A stretch of DNA of 35,065 nucleotides, taken from the NCBI GenBank assembly GCA_039199225.1, contig JBCCSZ010000035.1, positions 1 to 35,065 of the forward strand, in the 5' to 3' direction. Positions 26,101-32,123 of this stretch are shown piece after piece. The DNA comes from JBCCSZ01 sp039199225 (lineage in GTDB: Bacteria; Bacteroidota; Bacteroidia; Chitinophagales; Saprospiraceae). The notes below the pieces were generated by a model that saw nothing but the letters and a program-made list of their open reading frames with translations, ran no database searches and had not been told where the DNA came from. Numbering within the stretch: position 1 is the first letter of the stretch; every line of letters begins with the position of its first letter. The position numbers and the translations under genes are program-made.

Positions 26101-26415
26101 GCTGCTGCTCCGATTTGGGAATCTGCTGCTAACTTGAGTACTTCTGGTGCGGAAAACTCCTGGTATGTTGAGAATGGTTCATTCTTGAGACTACAGCAGG
26201 TTGCTGTTAGCTACGAGTTTACCAATAGCATGATCTCTCGCTGGGGACTTTCCAGACTGAAGGTCGGATTTGCTGCCAATAACCTCCTGACGATCACTGG
26301 CTACGATGGCCTCGATCCAATGGTTGGTGGTGCTGTAGATACCAATTTCGGAATAGATGTTGGTAACTATCCTGTAACCAGAAGCTACAACTTGACGCTG
26401 GGAGTAAGTTTCTAA
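23173..26415 (+). CDS. susC: SusC/RagA-type TonB-linked outer-membrane transporter
   Basis: This 1080-residue protein imports large ligands through the outer membrane together with its SusD partner, powered by TonB. It has a signal peptide (1-31, ending GTMLSAQ) and an N-terminal carboxypeptidase-regulatory-like domain (~33-110, VTGTITDAESDEPLIGASI, GTSSGTITDFEGKYSL). The plug domain follows (~112-235, EIVVTGYSVESKRQTTGAVS, IRVRGFG, YVVDGVPV, VLKDAASASIYGARAANGVI), then the 22-strand barrel. The barrel includes YEDIDGDGVITPEDRTFIG near the end and a terminal aromatic beta-signal YNLTLGVSF. No FecR/sigma sensor extension is present. The symbol follows the family; starch is not implied as substrate. 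Codons are strongly biased, suggesting high expression. Confidence 0.95.
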   Translation: MKRKTLLLRPKLLRLSLLSLFLAVGTMLSAQQMVTGTITDAESDEPLIGASILLQGTSSGTITDFEGKYSLEANEGDVLVISYTGYSTVELTVGTDDLSNVQLSEGVALGEIVVTGYSVESKRQTTGAVSTVKAQDLKAIPVGNIEQALQGRVAGVTLITNGQPGTNSIIRVRGFGAFGGNEPLYVVDGVPVASTNFLSPDDIETTTVLKDAASASIYGARAANGVIVYTTKKGSRTAKKLTVSYDGLFGVTDPNVNGAPKMLTPQEQADWTHIAYRNNAAANGTEPEYTHPQYGTNAQATLPTYLHANGQNGVRGDVDVDAIRSAFESNPEEVFLIRPNLNGTNWYDEVTSVAPLNRHSLGFSGGTERGIYYFGLSMQRQDGILINNEFERYTFRANSEFDLTDFLRIGENLQFTYRSVRGQSGGNGGLGIADQESEILAAYRMPTVIPVFDEFGSYASTKAAGFNNPRNPVRRLTLNNGDDRGFNANAFGNVYLELDPIKNLTLRTSIGGQYDNFYFVNYNYRYLGDSEPEASNTFSEGSGYVFQWVFTNTARYKLELDQHTFTFLGGIEALNTGSGRNMSGSGINPFSTDLDYQNLSTVGNPQVGSFLFNGVNFYSLFGKLDYNYKDRYYLTGLLRRDGSSRFGENNRFGVFPAFSAAWRVSGERFMESVPFIYDLKIRGGWGQMGNSNNVDPNNQYSLFASNRSNSFYPISGQNNGVDEGYFRSRIGNPDAKWETSEMSNIGLDASFLGGKVEVILDLWRKDTKDLLFSVPLAGVVGNGAAAPAVNIASMRNQGIDIEIVNRGNVTTDMKYELIVRGGFLDNEITFLAPGQEFFGGNGYRGINPIRNEVGQPLSSFYGYKVIGYFANQQDVDNSPEQPGAGIGRFKYEDIDGDGVITPEDRTFIGNPVPDFSGGLDFKLMYKGFTLQTYWYTSLGNEIFNMSKWFTDFFGTFEGSGKGVRAKQSWTPELGDNAAAPIWESAANLSTSGAENSWYVENGSFLRLQQVAVSYEFTNSMISRWGLSRLKVGFAANNLLTITGYDGLDPMVGGAVDTNFGIDVGNYPVTRSYNLTLGVSF

Positions 26416-26529
26416 GCGTTATTGCCATTGATTTGATTCAAAACTGTAATTAAACAGACAAAAACACCAGTATTAAATCAGTATCTTTAGCAATCAAATA
26501 AGTTAAAATTCAATTAAAATAATTGTTCG

Positions 26530-28272
26530 ATGAAAATTTCAAGAAACATTTATAAGTTTTTCTTAGCAGGCTTGATGGTTGCCTTGATGGCTACTGCCTG
26601 CCAGGATAGCTTCCTGGAAGTGACACCAACTGGTTCTTTGGGTAATGCTCAGTTGGCTACCAAAGATGGTGTCGAAGGAGCCCTCATCGGTGCTTATGCT
26701 GCCCTTCGTGGTGTGTTCGGTAACCGCTTTGAAGGTCCTAACAACTGGGTAACAGGTTCCATCCTCGGTGGTGATGCCAACAAAGGAACAGACCCTGGTG
26801 ATTACTCTTCCATCAACCCAATCCAACGTTACGAAACAGATCCAACAAATGTTGATTTGAATAACCTTTGGAGAGGACGTTACGAAGGTATCAGCCGCGC
26901 CAACTCTGTACTCAATCTCGTTGTTGAAACAACAGACCTCACAACGGAAGATGCCACTCGCATCAGTGCAGAAGCTCGCTTTTTGAGAGGTCACTACTAC
27001 TTCGACCTCAAGAAGATTTTCAACAGTGTACCTTACATTGACGAAAAAGTAGCTGCCGCAGATATTTCAACCGTTCCTAACTCTCCAGACTTCTGGTCAA
27101 AAATCGAAGAAGATCTAAAATTTGCCTTCGACAACTTGCCAGAAACACTGCCAGAAGCAGGTCGCGCTAACAAGTGGGCTGCTGGTGCTTACCTCGCAAA
27201 AGCATACCTCTACCAAGGAAAATACGGAGAAGCTAAGTCTATGTTCGACGACGTTATCGCCAACGGACAGACCACTAACGGTAAGCCTTACGCCTTGGTT
27301 GCAGACTACCCAGAAATTTACAACGCGGAAAATGACAACCACGAAGAGTCTGTCTTCGCAGTACAAACAGCGATGAACTCTGGTAGCACAAACAATGCTA
27401 ACTGGTTCGATGACTTGAACTACCCATACAACACAGGTAACGACGGTCCTGGTAACTGCTGTGGTTTCTTCCAGCCAAGTTTCGATTTGGCAAATACTTT
27501 CCGTACGAATGCAGATGGTTTGCCACTGCTTGATGGTTCTTACAACGATGCAGCGAATGCATTGAAGAATGACTACGGTGTTGAAGCTAGTGATGATTTC
27601 ACACCAGACGAAGGAAACCTCGATCCACGTATCGACCACTCTATTGGCCGCCGTGGTATTCCTTACCTGGATTGGATCGCCCACCCAGGTAAAGCTTGGA
27701 TTCGCAACCAACCATACGCAGGTCCTTACTCTCCTAAGAAGTACATCTACTACAAGTCTCAGGAAAATACTTTCACTGATGGTAGCTCTTGGACTCGTGG
27801 ATACGCCACGATGAACTACACCATCATCCGTTTTGCTGACGTATTGTTGATGGCTGCTGAGGCAGAGATCGAAGCTGGTTCCCTGGAAAAAGCTCGCGAA
27901 TATGTCAACATGGTAAGAATGCGTGCAGCTGACGAATCTACATGGGTAAAAGATGCAGATGGCAACAATGCAGCTAACTACGTGATCGGTGAATACCCAA
28001 TGTCTGCTTTCGATAGCAAGACAAATGCTGAGAAAATCGTTCGTATGGAGCGCAGATTGGAGCTTTCTGGCGAAGGTCACCGTTTCTTCGACCTCGTAAG
28101 ATGGGGCATCGCTGCTGAAACTTTGAATGAGTACCTACAGCACGAAGCACAGTTCCTCGTAACGAAGTTTGGTGGTGCTACATTCACAACTGGTAAGGAG
28201 TACTTGCCAATTCCACAAGAACAAATCGACATTCAAGGTGCTGACGTTCTCAAGCAGAACGATGGCTATTAA
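26530..28272 (+). CDS. susD: SusD/RagB-type surface lipoprotein
   Basis: This 580-residue lid partner of the SusC protein has a lipoprotein signal with Cys24 (LMVALMATAC, then QDSFLEVTPTG), the usual SusD opening. The TPR-like body contains RFLRGHYYFDLKKIFNSVPYIDE and WAAGAYLAKAYLYQGKYGEAKSMFD. The C-terminal half includes RFADVLLMAAEAEIEAG, RMERRLELSGEGHRFFDLVRWG and the standard ending YLPIPQEQIDI with QNDGY. The loop containing NCCGFF (Cys-Cys) is unusual and may form part of the ligand face. It follows susC after 114 nt with no terminator, so they are probably one operon closed by the terminator at 28298. Ligand unknown; the symbol follows the family only. Confidence 0.94.
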   Translation: MKISRNIYKFFLAGLMVALMATACQDSFLEVTPTGSLGNAQLATKDGVEGALIGAYAALRGVFGNRFEGPNNWVTGSILGGDANKGTDPGDYSSINPIQRYETDPTNVDLNNLWRGRYEGISRANSVLNLVVETTDLTTEDATRISAEARFLRGHYYFDLKKIFNSVPYIDEKVAAADISTVPNSPDFWSKIEEDLKFAFDNLPETLPEAGRANKWAAGAYLAKAYLYQGKYGEAKSMFDDVIANGQTTNGKPYALVADYPEIYNAENDNHEESVFAVQTAMNSGSTNNANWFDDLNYPYNTGNDGPGNCCGFFQPSFDLANTFRTNADGLPLLDGSYNDAANALKNDYGVEASDDFTPDEGNLDPRIDHSIGRRGIPYLDWIAHPGKAWIRNQPYAGPYSPKKYIYYKSQENTFTDGSSWTRGYATMNYTIIRFADVLLMAAEAEIEAGSLEKAREYVNMVRMRAADESTWVKDADGNNAANYVIGEYPMSAFDSKTNAEKIVRMERRLELSGEGHRFFDLVRWGIAAETLNEYLQHEAQFLVTKFGGATFTTGKEYLPIPQEQIDIQGADVLKQNDGY

Positions 28273-28297
28273 TTGAAACGTCTTTTTAAAAGATATG

Positions 28298-28326
28298 GGG
28301 CTGTCCTTTCGGGCAGCCCTTTTTTT
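28298..28326 (+). terminator. Intrinsic terminator of the susC-susD unit
   Basis: GGGCTGTCC pairs with GGGCAGCCC over nine positions (one T-G) around a TTTC loop, followed by seven T (28320-28326). It lies 25 nt past the susD stop. Confidence 0.92.
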
Positions 28327-28342
28327 GTGCTTCTACCCTATT

Positions 28343-28350
28343 TAATTTTG
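28343..28350 (+). promoter_or_regulatory. Candidate -7 element TAATTTTG for the FG-GAP gene
   Basis: This is an exact TAnnTTTG match between the susD terminator and the downstream lipoprotein gene. The nearest TTTG is only 15 nt upstream, inside the terminator T tract, shorter than the usual 19-21. Transcription would start about 75-80 nt before the ATG. Confidence 0.35.
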
Positions 28351-28432
28351 CGAAATCAAAGATAGATCGGCAAAATCTGGCTATCTTCATTTTCTCACTA
28401 AGTCGACTTTGAAAAATTAATTGATCGTGCAG

Positions 28433-31400
28433 ATGTACTCGTGGAAAACTATTTTAAACCTTATCCTCGCCCTCACTACTTTGTTCTTTTTCAGTTGCCA
28501 ACAAACCAAGCCATCGTTCAAACGCATCGGGGCTGAACAAAGCGGTATACAATTTACCAATACCATCACAACCAACGACAGCTTCAATATATTGGAAAGC
28601 GAATTCGTGTACAATGGAGGGGGCGTTGCCATTGCAGATGTGAATGGCGATGGCCTGCAAGATATTTTCTTCTCTGGCAATCAAGTGGCCAATAGCCTAT
28701 ACCTCAATCGAGGAGACATGCAGTTTGAAGAGGTAACGGCGCTGGCAAAGCTTCAAAAAAACGACCCCAACCAGTGGTCCTCTGGTGTCAATATTCTGGA
28801 CATCAACCTGGATGGAAGGGCCGACATCTATGTGTGCAGCACCCTCAACGACGATCCTGAGCTACGCCGCAATCTCCTGTACATCAATCAAGGAAATACG
28901 CCTGAAGGCATACCGACCTTCGTCGAATCTGCCAAAGCCTATGGCATTGATGACCCTAGCCATTCTTCGCATGCACAGTTTTTCGATTACGACAATGATG
29001 GCGACCTCGATCTATTCGTCGGTGTCAACCTAATCGAAGAGAAATACCCCAATCAGTTCATCAAACTCAGTCAGGATGGCTCTGCCCCTAACCGAGACAA
29101 TCTATTTGAAAACAACTGGAATGATTCATTGGGGCATCCGGTATTTACCGACGTATCCATCGCAGCTGGCCTGCTGCAGGATGGCTACAGCCACAGCACC
29201 TTGATCCACGATTTCAACGAAGATGGCTGGCAAGATATTTATGTGGCCAACGACTACCAGAGCAACGATCTAATCTTCATCAACAATCAGGATAAGACCT
29301 TCACCAACCAAGCTGGAAAAATTTTCAAGCACTTTTCTCTATCGGCCATGGGCAGCGACGTGGCCGATATTAACAATGATGGTGGCGCTGATTTTTTCGT
29401 CTCTGAAATGCAGCCTTACTACAACAAGCGAAAAAAATTATTTCAGGGTGGCAGCAGCTATCAAAGCCAACAACTGACCGAAAAGTATGGCTATGAATAT
29501 CAATACACCCGAAACACCTTACAGCTTCATGCAGGCACCAATCCCAAAACAAATCTGCCCATCTTCAGTGAGATTGGTATGTATGCACGGGTGCAGGAAA
29601 CCGATTGGAGCTGGGCAACGCTTTTTGCCGATTTCGACAACGACCGCTGGCAAGACCTGTACATTGCCAATGGATTTCCGAAAGATGTTACCGACCGGGA
29701 CTTCTCGGATTTCCGGGCATTCGCCAGCAGCCTGGTCTCCAAGGACAAACTGTACGCTGCCATCCCAGAGGTAAAGTCGCCCAACTTCCTCTTTAGGAAT
29801 ACCGGACAACTGACCTTCGAAAATGTAACCGAACAATGGGGGATCGACATTCCTTCTTTTTCCAATGGAGCGGCCTACGGCGACCTCGACAACGACGGCG
29901 ACCTCGACTTGGTCGTTAACAATATTGATGATCCAGCATTTTTGTTGGAGAACAATGCCCCCGCTAAAGGCACGCACTACTTGAGAATTCAGCTTCGGGG
30001 GGATGCTAAAAATCCGGATGCCTTTGGTGCCAAGGTAGAACTGCGCCACCAGGGCTTGGTGCAAAAAGCCTTCTCTTTATCCGGAAGAGGCTACCTATCG
30101 ATGTCCGAAAATATTTTACACTTTGGCTTAGGCAGCGTCACCCAGGTCGATAGCCTGCTGGTCACCTGGCCCGATGGTCAACAAAGTCTAAAGACCAATG
30201 TCGCCGCCGACCAACTCATCGAATGGACCTACAGCAAGTCGGAAAAGCAAATTGCTCGAATCAACGAACAACGCCCCGCACTCTTTTCAGATCAAAATCA
30301 GGCATTGGGATTGAGCTACGAACACCAAGACCTCGATTTCATCGATTTCAACTTTCAACGGACCCTACCCCACAAGTTCTCCCAATACGGTCCTGGCCTG
30401 TCCATCGGTGATGTAAATGGTGATGGCTTGCAAGATGTCTTCATTGGAGGCAGCATGGGTATGGACGAAAACTGGTTGATACAACAAAGCGATGGTCAAT
30501 TCCGCACAGATACCGTAACGTACAAAACCAATGACAAAAAAAGAGAGGAAGACACTGGGAGTCTACTTTTCGATGCCGATGGAGATGGCGACCTTGATCT
30601 ATACATCGTTCGGGGCAGTGGACAATTTCCGGAGGGTAATGAGCTGTACCAAGATGTATTGTATCTCAACAATGGACAGGGACAATTCAGCTTGGCAGAA
30701 AATGCATTACCAGAGCTGAGGTCCAATGGCTCTTGTGTGAAGGCAGCCGACTTTGACCGCGATGGCGACTGGGATTTGTTTGTCGGGAGTCGGGTGAAAG
30801 CGGGCGCCTATCCCCTGCCCGGCCGCAGCTATTTGCTGCGCAACGATGGACAAAACGGCCAGGTTCAATTTACGGATGTAACCGAGAGCGTTGCGCCAGC
30901 GCTCCTCCGCCCGGGCATGATCAGCGATGCTATTTGGACAGATTTTGACAACGACAACTGGCCTGATTTACTATTGGCTGGCGAGTGGATGCCGCTGACC
31001 TTCATACGAAACCAGGAGGGAACATTCGTAGACCACACCCCCAAAAGTGGTATTGCCGACCAGCGCGGTTGGTGGAATAGCCTGGCTTCAGCCGACCTCG
31101 ATCAGGATGGTGACATGGATTACATCGCTGGAAATTTTGGAGAGAACATTTACTTCCAATGCCAGGCTGGAGAGCCACTGCGCGTTTATGGCAAAGACCT
31201 CGATGCCAACGGTTCCATCGACCCACTGATTTCCTGCTATTGGCCCGACTCGCTTGGCAAAAAGTACGAGTACCTCTATCACCCAAGAGAAGACCTCATC
31301 AAGCAATTTGTCGGTATCCGCAAAAAGATCAATACCCATGCAGAATATGGAGAGTCCACCGTTCAGGACCTTTTCCCGGCAGAACAAATGGCCGATGCGC

Positions 31401-31993
31401 TAATTTTAACGGCCAACTACATGAAGTCTGTCGTTATTGAGAATAAAGGGAACGGTCAATTTCAGCTGCGTGCGTTACCCACAGAGGCGCAATTTGCCCC
31501 CGTTTATGGCAGCTTACCATATGATTTTGATGGCGACGGCCTGCTGGACATACTGCTGGTAGGCAACGATCATGGGATGGAAGTACAACAAGGCAGAGCA
31601 GATGCTTTCATGGGCATGGCGCTGCGCAACAAAGGAGGATTCCATTTCCAGGCAGTTCCACTCACCGAAAGCCACTTTACCGTTTTGGGGGCAGGCATAG
31701 GTATTGCACCAATGCTTGTTGGCAACAATCGAGAGATCGTTTTGGCTACCCAAAATAAGGACGCGCTTCGGGTCTTTCAGTCTACACAAAACAGCACAGC
31801 AACCTACACCGCCTTACAGCCCAACGAAATTAAAGCCAGATATTATTTTTCCGACGGCCAAACCCAATTGGAGGAATTCTTTCTGGGCAGTGGATTTATG
31901 ACCCAAAAGGCCAGGTACATCAAGCAGCCGACCAAAGTACAAAAGGTAGAACTACTGGATGCAAACGGGCAAATTACCCGCAGCCTGGAATAG
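28433..31993 (+). CDS. FG-GAP/VCBS repeat lipoprotein with central ASPIC/UnbV domain
   Basis: The ATG at 28433 gives 1186 residues; the frame opens at a TTG four codons earlier. It has a lipoprotein signal with Cys22 (LFFFSC, then QQTKPSF). About 14 calcium-binding-type DxNxDGxxD motifs are spread in two blocks: DVNGDGLQD, DINLDGRAD, DYDNDGDLD, DFNEDGWQD, DINNDGGAD, DLDNDGDLD in the first; DVNGDGLQD, DADGDGDLD, DFDRDGDWD, DLDQDGDMD, DFDGDGLLD in the second. These form integrin-like beta-propellers. Between them (~515-605) is an ASPIC/UnbV domain (FGAKVELRHQG, FSLSGRGYLSMSENILHFGLG, LLVTWPDG), more often found at a C-terminus. The architecture suggests a surface binding scaffold; the ligand is unknown. 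One motif (DFDNDRWQD) has Arg for Gly. Confidence 0.9.
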   Translation: MYSWKTILNLILALTTLFFFSCQQTKPSFKRIGAEQSGIQFTNTITTNDSFNILESEFVYNGGGVAIADVNGDGLQDIFFSGNQVANSLYLNRGDMQFEEVTALAKLQKNDPNQWSSGVNILDINLDGRADIYVCSTLNDDPELRRNLLYINQGNTPEGIPTFVESAKAYGIDDPSHSSHAQFFDYDNDGDLDLFVGVNLIEEKYPNQFIKLSQDGSAPNRDNLFENNWNDSLGHPVFTDVSIAAGLLQDGYSHSTLIHDFNEDGWQDIYVANDYQSNDLIFINNQDKTFTNQAGKIFKHFSLSAMGSDVADINNDGGADFFVSEMQPYYNKRKKLFQGGSSYQSQQLTEKYGYEYQYTRNTLQLHAGTNPKTNLPIFSEIGMYARVQETDWSWATLFADFDNDRWQDLYIANGFPKDVTDRDFSDFRAFASSLVSKDKLYAAIPEVKSPNFLFRNTGQLTFENVTEQWGIDIPSFSNGAAYGDLDNDGDLDLVVNNIDDPAFLLENNAPAKGTHYLRIQLRGDAKNPDAFGAKVELRHQGLVQKAFSLSGRGYLSMSENILHFGLGSVTQVDSLLVTWPDGQQSLKTNVAADQLIEWTYSKSEKQIARINEQRPALFSDQNQALGLSYEHQDLDFIDFNFQRTLPHKFSQYGPGLSIGDVNGDGLQDVFIGGSMGMDENWLIQQSDGQFRTDTVTYKTNDKKREEDTGSLLFDADGDGDLDLYIVRGSGQFPEGNELYQDVLYLNNGQGQFSLAENALPELRSNGSCVKAADFDRDGDWDLFVGSRVKAGAYPLPGRSYLLRNDGQNGQVQFTDVTESVAPALLRPGMISDAIWTDFDNDNWPDLLLAGEWMPLTFIRNQEGTFVDHTPKSGIADQRGWWNSLASADLDQDGDMDYIAGNFGENIYFQCQAGEPLRVYGKDLDANGSIDPLISCYWPDSLGKKYEYLYHPREDLIKQFVGIRKKINTHAEYGESTVQDLFPAEQMADALILTANYMKSVVIENKGNGQFQLRALPTEAQFAPVYGSLPYDFDGDGLLDILLVGNDHGMEVQQGRADAFMGMALRNKGGFHFQAVPLTESHFTVLGAGIGIAPMLVGNNREIVLATQNKDALRVFQSTQNSTATYTALQPNEIKARYYFSDGQTQLEEFFLGSGFMTQKARYIKQPTKVQKVELLDANGQITRSLE

Positions 31994-32039
31994 CTTTTCC
32001 ATTTGATCGACAGGCTAATAAAACTCCCCTGAATATTCA

Positions 32040-32067
32040 TTTGTCAGCTCGCAAATTTGTAAATTTG
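32040..32067 (+). promoter_or_regulatory. Candidate promoter TTTG-N16-TAAATTTG
   Basis: TAAATTTG (32060-32067) matches the Bacteroidota -7 element and TTTG (32040-32043) lies 16 nt before it, a little closer than the usual 19-21. It is 56 nt upstream of the ATG at 32124. If real, the gene is not fully dependent on the upstream operon. Confidence 0.4.
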
Positions 32068-32123
32068 TTAGGGTCGACTCCATATTCGGCCTACGCTACC
32101 GCTGAAACAGAAGACATCTGCCT

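Noticed and set aside
27115..28080. 321-codon open frame on the - strand
   Set aside because: Antisense to susD; it arises from the strongly biased codon use of susD.
29519..30064. 181-codon open frame on the - strand
   Set aside because: Antisense to the FG-GAP/UnbV protein.
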